In this document: positions 17,080 to 24,773 of the stretch, one piece after another
How the letters are laid out: each line of letters starts with the position of its first letter
How positions within the stretch are numbered: position 1 is the stretch's first letter
NCBI RefSeq assembly: GCF_000378425.1
Contig: NZ_KB899809.1
Location: 131,032 to 195,031 of the forward strand
Reading direction: 5' to 3'
Source: Cohnella laeviribosi DSM 21336
GTDB taxonomy: Bacteria; Bacillota; Bacilli; Paenibacillales; Paenibacillaceae
Length of the DNA stretch: 64,000 bases
Notes under the pieces: model-generated
Told to the model about the DNA's origin: nothing
Seen by the model: only the letters and a program-made list of their open reading frames with translations
Databases searched by the model: none
Program-made: the position numbers and the translations under genes

Positions 17080-18687
17080 TCAATCCTTCCATTTCCACTC
17101 CGCAATGTTGTCGGTCACCGGCCATCCGTGCCCGTGCGGCTGAATGCGCTGCTTGCCGATGTCGAGCCCCTCCTTGACCAGATACAAATGATCGAGGTTG
17201 ACAAGCCATGCCCACGGCGCATCCCCGAGCGCGCTGGCGCCGGTTTGGCCGTCCCACTGGGCTTTTTTCCAATACGCGAGCGCCTCCGCCTCCGTTTTCG
17301 CCGACAAGGCCTTGTCCATCCACGCGTCCACGGCAGGATTGGCGTAATAGCCGCTGTTATTGTAATCGACCCCGCGATATGCCGAGCTGTACAGCATGTA
17401 CATTTCGAGCGGATCGTGGCTGCCGAAGCCGAACAGAACGGCGTCGGCGTGCATTCGCTTCTTGATTTCGTCCCAGCTTTTTCCTTCGACGTCGATCCGG
17501 ATGCCCGCTGCCTTGGCCATGTCCGCGGCCGCGAGCGCAAGCGATTGCCGGGTCACGTCCCCCGACGGATACAGCAGCGTGAATTCCGCCTTGAGCGCGC
17601 CTTTTTCCGCCACGCCGTCTCCGTCGCGGTCCGCCCAGCCGGCGTCGCGCAATATTTTTTTCGCCTTTTCGACATCCGCGTCGCGGATGACCGTCTGCTC
17701 GTTCCACCACGGAAGCCCGTCGACGGGCGAATAGGCGGGGGACCCGTACCCCTCCAGCACGCCTTCGACCAGTGCCTTGCGGTCGATCACATAGTTCATC
17801 GCCTTGCGGATGGCGATGTCCGACGTGACGTCGTTGCCGATCGGGTATCCTTCTTCGGTTGTGCCTCCGGAAGGCACGTAAGGAAACGCGATGCCGCGGT
17901 TGTCGACGGTGTGAATGTCTTCGAGCCGCATGCCCGCCACCTTCCGTTTGCTGAAGGCGGACGGAATATAGGCGACGTCGACTTGGCCGGATTGGGCGGC
18001 GGCGAACGCAGCGTCCTCGCTCAGAAACAGAAACGTGATTTTTTTGAAAAAGGGCTTGTCCCCGTAATAATCCGGATTGGCCTCCACGATCGCCTGCTGC
18101 CCTTTGTCCCACTGCACGAGCTTGAAAGGTCCGGAGCCGACCGGATGGCCGGCGTAATCGCTGCCGTAAGCGTGCTTCGGCACGATGCCCATGGTCGCGA
18201 GCAGGGCGACGAACGTCGATTGCGGTTTTTTCAACGTAAAAATCACCGTATCGCCGCCCCGCGCCTCCACGCTTTGCAAATTGGTCAGGTCGACGACGGT
18301 GCCGCTTTTCGCGGCCGTCTCGAACGTGAATTTCACGTCCTCGGCCGTCACCTTATGCCCGTCCGTAAACTTCGCGTCCGTGCGCAGCTTCACCGTCCAG
18401 ACTCGGCCGTCGCCGCTGACTTCGTAGCCCGTCGCCAAATCGTTGACGATGTTCAAATCGTCATCCCGCTTGAGCAGCGTGCTCTGAAACAAGGGCGAGC
18501 CGTACCGTCCCCATCCCGCGATCGGGTCGAACCCGGTTTCGGGTTCCGAACCGACGGCCACGGTCAATTCGTCGGCAGCTTTCGCTTCCCCCTGCGTGCC
18601 GGCCTTCGAGCCGCAGCCCGCAGCCATAACGGATACAACGGCAATCATAACCAACCAGACCAACGACAACCTTCGCTTGCTTCCCAT
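17080..18687 (-). CDS. nikA: Nickel ABC transporter substrate-binding lipoprotein NikA-like
   Basis: 535-residue family-5 solute-binding protein (NikA/DppA/OppA fold). The lipobox VMAAGC places the lipidated Cys at residue 25, so it is tethered to the outer face of the membrane. Family marks include the LTVAVGSEPETGFDPIAGWG start of the mature domain, KFTDGHKVTAEDVKFTFE and HPVGSGPFKL. Nickel (or a nickel chelate) is inferred from neighbouring nikR, not from ligand residues. It heads nikABCDE, behind a candidate NikR operator about 80 bases upstream. GGAGGAGC precedes the ATG. A peptide or opine-metal substrate remains possible. Confidence 0.87.
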   Translation of the reverse strand: MGSKRRLSLVWLVMIAVVSVMAAGCGSKAGTQGEAKAADELTVAVGSEPETGFDPIAGWGRYGSPLFQSTLLKRDDDLNIVNDLATGYEVSGDGRVWTVKLRTDAKFTDGHKVTAEDVKFTFETAAKSGTVVDLTNLQSVEARGGDTVIFTLKKPQSTFVALLATMGIVPKHAYGSDYAGHPVGSGPFKLVQWDKGQQAIVEANPDYYGDKPFFKKITFLFLSEDAAFAAAQSGQVDVAYIPSAFSKRKVAGMRLEDIHTVDNRGIAFPYVPSGGTTEEGYPIGNDVTSDIAIRKAMNYVIDRKALVEGVLEGYGSPAYSPVDGLPWWNEQTVIRDADVEKAKKILRDAGWADRDGDGVAEKGALKAEFTLLYPSGDVTRQSLALAAADMAKAAGIRIDVEGKSWDEIKKRMHADAVLFGFGSHDPLEMYMLYSSAYRGVDYNNSGYYANPAVDAWMDKALSAKTEAEALAYWKKAQWDGQTGASALGDAPWAWLVNLDHLYLVKEGLDIGKQRIQPHGHGWPVTDNIAEWKWKD

Positions 18688-18765
18688 TTTGCTCCTCCGA
18701 TTTCCGCTTTTGTTCTTCGCTGCTAGGCAACGCCCCGCTAAATCGACCCCTGCGGACCGAAATCG

Positions 18766-18793
18766 GTGTTACGATTTTATTAAATAGTAGCAC
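18766..18793. promoter_or_regulatory. Candidate NikR operator upstream of nikA
   Basis: GTGTTAC-N14-GTAGCAC, an inverted repeat with 6 of 7 positions symmetric and a total length of 28 bases, the same overall span as the E. coli NikR box. It lies 79-106 bases before the nikA ATG. From memory, some non-enteric NikR proteins bind GTGTTAC-N13/14-GTAACAC-type sites, which this nearly matches. Confidence 0.65.
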
Positions 18794-18831
18794 ATGACAG
18801 AAAAGCTGTCATCCCGTTTTTTGGAACCCAA

Positions 18832-18866
18832 CCAAAAAAACCGGAGACAAAGCTCCGGTTTTTCGT
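18832..18866 (-). terminator. Rho-independent terminator after nikR
   Basis: Minus strand AAACCGGAG, loop CTTTGT, CTCCGGTTTTTTT. It separates the nikR transcript from the nikA promoter region. Confidence 0.85.
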
Positions 18867-18888
18867 CGGGACTGCTGGTTATCGAGGC

Positions 18889-19365
18889 TCATTCTCCATG
18901 ATGACGGTCATGGCCGTCCTCCGGCCCGGCATGGCGATGTCCGCCATGTTCGTCGGCGTACGTGACCGACAGCTCGGCATAGAAAACGCCTTTCTGCACT
19001 TGAATCTGCTGGTGAAGCGCGCGAAGCTCCGAAAGCCTGCCGCGGACGACAATGACCTCCAGGCATTGCGCGTGATTCAAATGAACGTGCATCGTCGAAA
19101 TAATGCTGTGATGAAAACGGTGCTGCAGCTCCGTAAGCAACTGCGGCAGCTCGCTGACATGGTGGTCGTACACCATGACGATCGTGCCCGCGACATGCTC
19201 GTCGGAATGGAGCCTTGAAGGCTCCAGCATCGCCTTTCTCGCCAAATCCCGAATCGCCTCGGACCGGTTGGTGTAGCCCTGCTCCTCGATATAGCGGTCA
19301 AACTGCTCGATAAGCGGCGCCGGAAACGATACGCCGAACCGGATCAATTCTTCCTTTTCCGCCAT
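18889..19365 (-). CDS. nikR: Nickel-responsive regulator NikR
   Basis: 158-residue ribbon-helix-helix repressor that senses Ni2+ and shuts down nickel import. The N-terminal DNA-binding ribbon starts at RFGVSFPAPLIEQFDRY, followed by the RSEAIRDLAR helix. The high-affinity nickel ligands of E. coli NikR (H76, H87, H89, C95) align with H82, H93, H95 and C101 in the MHVHLNHAQCLEVIVVRG region. The C-terminus has an extra histidine-rich tail (residues 138-158, seven His), absent from the E. coli protein, which may bind additional metal. AGGGGG precedes the ATG. It lies just upstream of nikA on the same strand with its own terminator. Confidence 0.93.
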   Translation of the reverse strand: MAEKEELIRFGVSFPAPLIEQFDRYIEEQGYTNRSEAIRDLARKAMLEPSRLHSDEHVAGTIVMVYDHHVSELPQLLTELQHRFHHSIISTMHVHLNHAQCLEVIVVRGRLSELRALHQQIQVQKGVFYAELSVTYADEHGGHRHAGPEDGHDRHHGE

Positions 19366-19545
19366 GTTTGCCCCCTGCCGCTCCCCTGAAATGTCATGTA
19401 TATTCCATACCGCCGATATTGTATCATAGGCCGCCTTCGGCGGTAAGCCAAACCCGTGCCAAGCGCGCCGTTCCGGTCAGCGCGATCCGCTATTGCCGAA
19501 GCGCATAAATCGCCCCATGCAAGAGCGGCTGCCTCCGCGCCGCGT

Positions 19546-19911
19546 TCATTTATGCCGCAAATGCTGCAGCGTGGCGCGAAACATCGCCTCGATATGCGCG
19601 TCGTCCAGCGAATAAAAAACCGTTTTGCCGACTTTTCTTCGTTTGACCATCCGGATATTGCGCAGATAGCGCAACTGATGCGACACGGCCGACTGGTTCA
19701 TTTCCAGCAGGACGGACAAATCGTGTACGCACAGCTCCTTTTGCATCAACGCGTCGATCAGCCGAAGCCGCGTCGGGTCGCTTAACGCTTTGAACCATTC
19801 CGCCAGCTCGATCACGGAAGACTCGTCCAGCATTTGCCGTTTTACGGGCTGCAAATCCGTTTCCGTTCCCCCGCACGGAAGGTCGCAATCTTCGAAACTC
19901 GTCTGTTCCAA
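19546..19911 (-). CDS. ArsR/SmtB-family metal sensor (CzrA/CadC-like)
   Basis: 121-residue winged-helix repressor. The alpha-5 metal site of CzrA (D84, H86, H97, H100) is exactly reproduced by D104, H106, H117 and H120 in SLDDAHIEAMFRATLQHLRH. In addition, Cys9 and Cys13 near the N-terminus and Cys61/His63 in ELCVHDL resemble the alpha-3N site of CadC. Zn, Co, Ni or Cd sensing is therefore likely. A TTG start follows GAGAGGTG. No metal exporter lies next to it, so its target is elsewhere or is the nik locus downstream. Confidence 0.85.
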   Translation of the reverse strand: MEQTSFEDCDLPCGGTETDLQPVKRQMLDESSVIELAEWFKALSDPTRLRLIDALMQKELCVHDLSVLLEMNQSAVSHQLRYLRNIRMVKRRKVGKTVFYSLDDAHIEAMFRATLQHLRHK

Positions 19912-19994
19912 TCGCTTTCACCTCTCGCTTCTGACACGCCGAATAACGGCATTATATCAAATTTTGGCTTCGATCGAAAAACGTGACGACTCCC

Positions 19995-20022
19995 TTTACA
20001 AAATCGGAAATCCGTTTATAAT
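19995..20022 (+). promoter_or_regulatory. Sigma-A promoter of the ABC-2 exporter operon
   Basis: TTTACA, 16-base spacer, TATAAT. The expected transcription start (about 20029) is just upstream of the palindrome at 20041, so a repressor bound there would block initiation or early elongation. Confidence 0.7.
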
Positions 20023-20040
20023 CAATCTCGTCAACAAAAA

Positions 20041-20056
20041 TGAGTGATTACTCACT
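20041..20056. promoter_or_regulatory. Candidate TetR operator
   Basis: TGAGTGATTACTCACT contains two overlapping perfect inverted repeats, TGAGT-N4-ACTCA and AGTGA-N4-TCACT. It lies between the promoter and the start of the ABC-2 ATPase gene; the TetR gene is third in this operon. Confidence 0.6.
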
Positions 20057-20076
20057 TTTTTCGAGGGGGATGTCCA

Positions 20077-20838
20077 ATGAGCCTCATTGCCGCAGAAGCC
20101 GGAAACGGCCAACGCGCTGCCGTTGCGGAACTTCGCGAGGTTACCCGCCGATTCGGACGCCGCACCGTGCTCGACCGCTTGACGCTCCGCGTTGGCCGTG
20201 GCGAGCTGTTCGGCCTTCTAGGGCCGTCCGGCTCCGGGAAAACAACGCTGATCAAGCTGATCACGGGGATCGACAAAGCCGACGGCGGAACGGTAGAGCT
20301 GCTTGGCGAGCGGATGCCCAAGCTGAGCATGTTTCGCCGCTTCGGCTATATGGCCCAGTCCGATGCCTTGTACAACGAATTGACCGCAAAGGAGAATCTG
20401 CTGTTTTTCGCTTCTTTATACGGGCTTAAAGGCGTCAAACGCAGCGAGCGGATTCAAGCGGCGGCGGCCGTCGTCGATCTGCTCGACCACTTGGAAAAGC
20501 CGGTGGCCGCTTTCTCCGGCGGCATGAAGCGGCGGCTGTCGCTCGCCATCGCGCTGCTGCACGAGCCCGAGCTGCTCGTTCTCGACGAGCCGACGGTCGG
20601 CATCGATCCCGTGCTGCGCCGGTCGATTTGGCAGGAGCTACTCAGATGGCGCGACAGCGGAACCACCATTATTTTGACGACGCACGTGATGGACGAGGCG
20701 GAACATTGCGACCGGATCGGCCTGATCCGGGACGGGCGGCTGACCGCCGTAGGCAGTCCGGGCGAACTGAAAGCCCGCGCCGGCGCCCAAACGATCGAAG
20801 AAGCGTTCATTTTGCTGGGAGGAGGCGATCGGACATGA
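20077..20838 (+). CDS. ABC-2 type exporter ATPase
   Basis: 253-residue ATPase of the drug/antibiotic exporter class (DrrA/NodI-like). Walker A GPSGSGKTT, a Q-loop in GYMAQSDAL, signature FSGGM, Walker B LLVLDEPT and the H-loop in LTTHVMDEAEHC. The first methionine in the open frame (20044) is rejected because a GAGGGGG ribosome-binding site precedes the ATG at 20077. The stop overlaps the permease start by four bases. Probably exports a hydrophobic drug or lipid-like compound. Confidence 0.9.
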   Translation: MSLIAAEAGNGQRAAVAELREVTRRFGRRTVLDRLTLRVGRGELFGLLGPSGSGKTTLIKLITGIDKADGGTVELLGERMPKLSMFRRFGYMAQSDALYNELTAKENLLFFASLYGLKGVKRSERIQAAAAVVDLLDHLEKPVAAFSGGMKRRLSLAIALLHEPELLVLDEPTVGIDPVLRRSIWQELLRWRDSGTTIILTTHVMDEAEHCDRIGLIRDGRLTAVGSPGELKARAGAQTIEEAFILLGGGDRT

Positions 20839-21860
20839 GAACGCGCGCGCTGGCGGTACGCATTATCCGTCAATTTATCCGCGACAAGCGGACGCTGGCT
20901 CTGCTGTTTGCGGCGCCCCTGCTCGTGCTGACGCTCGTGCATTTCGTGTTTAACGGCCAGACGGTGAAGCCGCATATCGGCACGGTCCAGGTGCCCGCTC
21001 CGCTAACGGAACGGCTGGAGCAGGCCGGCGCCGATGTCCGCTCCTTCGACACGGCGGAGCAGGCGGAAGCGGAAATGCGAAAAGGCAAGCTGGATGCGAT
21101 CGTCTCCGTTCGCGGCGGCGTTCCTTCCATCCTGCTGGAAGGCAGCGACCCTTCGGTAAGCAAAGCCGCCCTTCTCGCCATTCAACAAACCGTGCAATCC
21201 GTCGCGGGCGGCGCCGGCGTTCAGCCTGCCGTATCGTATATGTACGGAAAAGAAAGCTTGACCTCCTTCGACTCGTTCGGACCGGTGCTGATCGGCTTTT
21301 TCTCCTTTTTCTTCGTCTTCCTTCTCGCCGGGGTCGCGTTTCTTCGCGAGCGCACGACCGGGACGCTGGAACGTCTGCTGGCGACGCCGATCCGCCGCAC
21401 GGAGCTGGTCGCCGGCTATTTGTCCGGTTTCGGACTGTTCGCGCTGCTGCAGGCGGCTTTGATCGCCTGGTTTGCGGTCGACGTGCTCGGGCTGTATATG
21501 GAGGGCTCGATCTGGCTTGTCCTGCTGGTCAATTTGCTGCTGACGATGACGGCGCTCACGCTGGGAACGCTGCTGTCCTCCTTTGCGGGCAACGAGTTTC
21601 AGATTATCCAGTTCATCCCGGTCGTGATTGTTCCGCAGTTTTTCTTTTCGGGCCTGTTCAATCTGGACGCGATGGAGCCTTGGCTGCAAAACGTCAGCTA
21701 TGTCATGCCGCTTTACTACGGCGCCGACGCGCTCAGGGGCATTATGATCCGGGGAGAAGGACTCGGCGACATTTGGGCGGATGTGCTGGTGCTGCTCGGT
21801 TTCTCGGCGGCGTTCGCGCTGCTGAACGTATTGGCCTTGAAAAAACAGCGTCCGATTTAA
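20835..21860 (+). CDS. ABC-2 type exporter permease
   Basis: 341-residue membrane partner of the preceding ATPase. One N-terminal helix (LALLFAAPLLVLTLVHFVF), an extracellular domain of about 130 residues, then five helices with the FLRERTTGTLERLLATPIRRTEL motif that marks ABC-2 permeases of the YhgE/DrrB type. The ATG at 20835 lies in an ATGA overlap with the ATPase stop. One ATPase plus one permease would form a dimer of dimers. Confidence 0.9.
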   Translation: MRTRALAVRIIRQFIRDKRTLALLFAAPLLVLTLVHFVFNGQTVKPHIGTVQVPAPLTERLEQAGADVRSFDTAEQAEAEMRKGKLDAIVSVRGGVPSILLEGSDPSVSKAALLAIQQTVQSVAGGAGVQPAVSYMYGKESLTSFDSFGPVLIGFFSFFFVFLLAGVAFLRERTTGTLERLLATPIRRTELVAGYLSGFGLFALLQAALIAWFAVDVLGLYMEGSIWLVLLVNLLLTMTALTLGTLLSSFAGNEFQIIQFIPVVIVPQFFFSGLFNLDAMEPWLQNVSYVMPLYYGADALRGIMIRGEGLGDIWADVLVLLGFSAAFALLNVLALKKQRPI

Positions 21861-21940
21861 TGAAACGCGCCCGAATGTGATAAGATCATGCTGACGGCCA
21901 ACGTTAAGATGCATGAAACTGTCGGGAGTGGAAACGAAAA

Positions 21941-22615
21941 ATGGACGCACGAGTCGAACCGTGGATGGACGAACTGCTGCAGCTTTCGTTCGAATCGGAT
22001 CGGATGACGGAAAAACAAAAACGAATCGTCAAAGCGGCGATCGAAGTGTTCGCGGAGAAAGGCTTCGCCGCATCGTCCACCAGCGAAATCGCGCAGCGAG
22101 CCAAAGTGGCCGAGGGCACGATCTTTCGCCACTACAAGACGAAAAAGGATCTGCTGCTTAAGATCGCCACGCCGGCCATGATCAAAATGCTCGCCCCTTT
22201 CTTGCTCCGTGAGTTCCGGGGCGTGCTGAAGACGGACTACGAACGCTTCGACCAATTTTTGCGGGCGCTGATCGAGAACCGGATCGAATTCCTCGAACAA
22301 AACATGTCGTTGTTCAAAATTCTCGTCCAGGAGCTGCCGTTTCATCCCGATCTGCGGGAGCAGTTCCAGCAAATCGTCCTGCAGCAGGTGATGGCGCGCG
22401 TCGATCCGATCGTCAGCAAATTCAAGGCGGCGGGCCAGATCGTCGACCTCCCCGTCGCAACGATCGTCCGCCTTTGCGTCTCCGTCGTGATGGGCTACGT
22501 GCTCGCCCGGACGTTCATCGGCCAGCAGAGCGGCAGCCGGTGGAACGACGAGCTGGAGCGCGAAGCGACGATCGAATTTATCATGAAAGGGCTCGCTCCT
22601 TCCGGACGGGCCTGA
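21941..22615 (+). CDS. TetR/AcrR-family repressor of the ABC-2 exporter
   Basis: 224-residue regulator with an N-terminal TetR DNA-binding domain (residues about 23-70): KRIVKAAIEVFAEKGF, then the TSEIAQRAKVAEGTIFRHYK helix-turn-helix. The C-terminal ligand-binding domain is all-helical and unassigned. It lies 80 bases after the permease gene on the same strand, so it is probably in the same transcript and represses it through the palindrome at 20041. Confidence 0.9.
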   Translation: MDARVEPWMDELLQLSFESDRMTEKQKRIVKAAIEVFAEKGFAASSTSEIAQRAKVAEGTIFRHYKTKKDLLLKIATPAMIKMLAPFLLREFRGVLKTDYERFDQFLRALIENRIEFLEQNMSLFKILVQELPFHPDLREQFQQIVLQQVMARVDPIVSKFKAAGQIVDLPVATIVRLCVSVVMGYVLARTFIGQQSGSRWNDELEREATIEFIMKGLAPSGRA

Positions 22616-22681
22616 TCTTGTTGTCGGACAAGGCCGGGCCGGGTGCAAGGAAGCCGCGGCAAGTCCGGCATGCCGACAAAA

Positions 22682-22712
22682 AAACCGCCGGAAGCGGCGC
22701 TTCCGGCGGCAC
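22682..22712 (-). terminator. Rho-independent terminator after ydjO
   Basis: Minus strand GCCGCCGGAAG, loop CGCCG, CTTCCGGCGGTTTTTTT. A strong stem with a T run, between the convergent tetR and ydjO genes. Confidence 0.85.
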
Positions 22713-22729
22713 TTGCCGCAGACCCGGCT

Positions 22730-22930
22730 TTAGCTTTTTGCCCGCGCTTTCACTTTGTTCTGAAGCGGCGGCAAATGCTTCATGCTCCGCAGCATCGGAC
22801 CGCCGCACAGCGGGCATGCCTGATTCGGGGTGGCGAATTCTTCTCTTACCCACGCCCGGCAATCGGCATTTCTGCATTTCCAAATCCTCGTCGGCTTCAA
22901 AGCCGTTTTTGCGTCTTCACTTGCTGCCAA
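22730..22930 (-). CDS. YdjO-like small zinc-ribbon protein
   Basis: Short cytoplasmic protein of the YdjO (cold-inducible) family. The core is WKCRNADCRAWVREEF, then CPLCGGPM, giving a CxxxxC...CxxC zinc ribbon, ended by the family-typical basic LPPLQN tail. I place the start at a TTG (22930) after AAGGAAGG, giving 66 residues, near the family length. Longer open frame upstream has no family resemblance. Function is unknown. Confidence 0.7.
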   Translation of the reverse strand: MAASEDAKTALKPTRIWKCRNADCRAWVREEFATPNQACPLCGGPMLRSMKHLPPLQNKVKARAKS

Positions 22931-23015
22931 TCGGTACTTCCATCCTTCCTTGCATGTTCGGGGTCTTTGAAGCATCGCCAAAAAACCCGCGCCGCTTCCG
23001 GTACGGGTTGCATGC

Positions 23016-23048
23016 CAAAAAGCGGGCCGACGATCCGCCGGCCCGCTA
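23016..23048 (-). terminator. Rho-independent terminator after ppaC
   Basis: Minus strand AGCGGGCCGG, short loop, CGGCCCGCTTTTT, 17 bases past the ppaC stop. Confidence 0.85.
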
Positions 23049-23064
23049 AAGCCTTTCAAAGCCC

Positions 23065-23997
23065 TTATTGCTTAGAGAAAGCTTCCGTAAGCACGGGTAC
23101 GATTTGCGACTTGCGGGATACGACGCCCTTCAGATAAGCTCTGTTGTTTTCCAGCTTCACGTTGTACGCTTCTTCGACTTTGCCGGCCGCTTTGCCCAGC
23201 GCGACGCCGATCGAATCGTTGTTCAGGATGTCGGTAACGACGAACAGGAACAGATCCAGACCCTTTTGGGCAATAATGCCGTTCAGGGCGTCTTCCAGTT
23301 CCGCTTGGCGCGCCAGGACATCGTTCGTATCGACCGCATTGACCTGCGCGATTTCGACTTTGGCTCCGCCCATCGAGAATTCTTTGGAGTCCAGCGAGAT
23401 CAGTTCGGCGATCGACTTGTCGCTCAAGTTCGCTCCGGCTTTGAGCATCTCCAGACCGTAGCTTTCGGCATCTACGCCTGCGATTTCCGCCAGCTCGCGG
23501 GCGGCCGCGACGTCTTGCGGCGTGCAGGTCGGCGATTTGAACAGCAGCGTATCCGAGATGATGGCGGACAGCATGAGGCCGGCGATGTTGCGTTCGATGG
23601 CAACATCATGCTCTTTGTACAGCTTCTTCAAGATGGTGGCCGTGCAGCCTACCGGCTCGGCGCGGTAGTAAAGCGGACCGCTCGTCTCGAAGTTCGCGAT
23701 GCGGTGGTGGTCGATGACTTCCGCCACGCGCACTTGGTCGATGTCCGAAACGCTCTGCTGGCGCTCGTTATGGTCGACCAGAATGACTTCGCTCGTCTCG
23801 CCGGCAACCGTCTCCACAAGACGCGGAGCGGCCGTCTGGAACTTGTCCAGCGCAAATTGCGTTTCGGCGTTCACGGCCCCGAGGCGGACCGCTTCGACGT
23901 CGAAGCCCAGCTTTTTCTTCAGATCGGCGTAAGCGATCGCGGAGCAAATCGTGTCGGTGTCGGGATTTTTGTGCCCGAAAATCAGAACTTTCCCCAT
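23065..23997 (-). CDS. ppaC: Manganese-dependent inorganic pyrophosphatase (family II)
   Basis: 310-residue DHH-family enzyme hydrolysing pyrophosphate to phosphate, driving biosynthetic reactions forward. Metal ligands are in [16 protein letters not shown], the VDHNE motif and the DHH motif of VIDHHRI; the C-terminal DHHA2 domain includes the SRKSQIVP substrate-binding segment at the end. ATG at 23997 sits seven bases after GGAG; the one at 24003 is too close to it. Monocistronic with its own terminator. Confidence 0.95.
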   Translation of the reverse strand: MGKVLIFGHKNPDTDTICSAIAYADLKKKLGFDVEAVRLGAVNAETQFALDKFQTAAPRLVETVAGETSEVILVDHNERQQSVSDIDQVRVAEVIDHHRIANFETSGPLYYRAEPVGCTATILKKLYKEHDVAIERNIAGLMLSAIISDTLLFKSPTCTPQDVAAARELAEIAGVDAESYGLEMLKAGANLSDKSIAELISLDSKEFSMGGAKVEIAQVNAVDTNDVLARQAELEDALNGIIAQKGLDLFLFVVTDILNNDSIGVALGKAAGKVEEAYNVKLENNRAYLKGVVSRKSQIVPVLTEAFSKQ

Positions 23998-24125
23998 CTT
24001 CATACTCCTTTTAACGTTTGTTCGGCGAGAAAAGTATACCCCAGATTAGCGTAGCCAAGCAAGCGCCTTCCGGCGGTTGTCTGAGTCAAGCTAGTGTGGG
24101 CACCTTTTTGGGGTTCTGGATGGAT

Positions 24126-24230
24126 GGTGCAATCATGGGCAACGCACCACGCTTTCAGGGACAGGCCGCTGCTTCGGTACTCTGCAACGCGTGTGGCCCA
24201 TAGCTGCCGAAGCTGTTCTTTTTCCGTCAT
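24126..24230 (-). pseudogene. Truncated IS66 accessory protein TnpA
   Basis: The first 34 residues (MTEKEQLRQLWATRVAEYR, SGLSLKAWCVAHDC) match the N-terminus of the IS66 orfA/TnpA family, which normally continues for about 100 residues. After residue 34 similarity stops abruptly and the frame runs into unrelated DNA up to ppaC. Confidence 0.65.
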
Positions 24231-24297
24231 GAGGCAACCTCCTTGCGGTTTGGTTGTCTTATTTTCTCACAGGTTTCAATCCCTTTTTAACGCTTAC
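24126..24297 (-). mobile_element. IS66-family insertion sequence remnant (one end)
   Basis: On the minus strand GTAAGCG at 24297-24291 matches the terminal inverted-repeat start of IS66-family elements. It is followed 60 bases later by a ribosome-binding site AGGAGG and the start of a TnpA-like accessory protein. The element breaks off after roughly 170 bases; the transposase gene is absent. It is dead as a mobile element. Confidence 0.65.
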
Positions 24298-24381
24298 CTT
24301 AAGGGAACCTACAAGTCGGCTCCTGTCCGTCGAAATCGCTATGCGAAAAGGGGTTCGCTACAACGCACCCCCTATTTACAC

Positions 24382-24420
24382 AAGCCCTCGGAATCGCCTA
24401 TTGGCAATCCCGAGGGCTCA
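24382..24420. other. Long imperfect hairpin in the scar region
   Basis: AGCCCTCGG and CCGAGGGCT enclose GAATCGCC TATT GGCAATC, giving a 9-bp outer stem and a mostly paired inner stem. It lies in a low-GC, otherwise gene-free stretch (24298-24521). It may be a terminator or the end of a lost mobile element; there is no T run. Confidence 0.45.
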
Positions 24421-24521
24421 AGAGTTTAACCTAGCGATATATTGATGTCCATTAAGGTTGGTGAACCACCTAGTGCGACCCCGCATGCTAGGTAGTGCGA
24501 GAGGTCTGGGGCCATCCGCCC

Positions 24522-24680
24522 CTACCTACTCGTTTGCGCTAATTCACGCAGAACATCTATAATAATCTCTTCTTTAATTGGGGTTGAGTAGGATCCATCG
24601 TCAAACTGTTTAACAGAACCTATGCCATTCATGAATACGAAACGTATCTCACCTTGCCTTACTTTTTTATCAGTATACAT
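24522..24680 (-). pseudogene. C-terminal fragment of a 3-dehydroquinate-synthase-family gene
   Basis: A 52-codon frame on the minus strand (MYTDKKVRQGEIRFVFMNG...) resembles the C-terminus of AroB-family sugar-phosphate cyclases, whose last conserved stretch is DKK-x-G-IRFVL-IG. Full-length proteins are about 360 residues, so the body of the gene is missing. An in-frame stop lies directly before the ATG, and DNA upstream is the unrelated ABC locus. Base composition is clearly lower in GC than the surroundings, suggesting acquired DNA. Confidence 0.55.
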
Positions 24681-24773
24681 TTACTCTAACCCGGCGGTTT
24701 CCGGCGGTTTGGCGCACGTCCCGGCGGCAAAAAGTACAGGTTCTCCGAATAAGCTGAAAATGGGGTGATCGCG

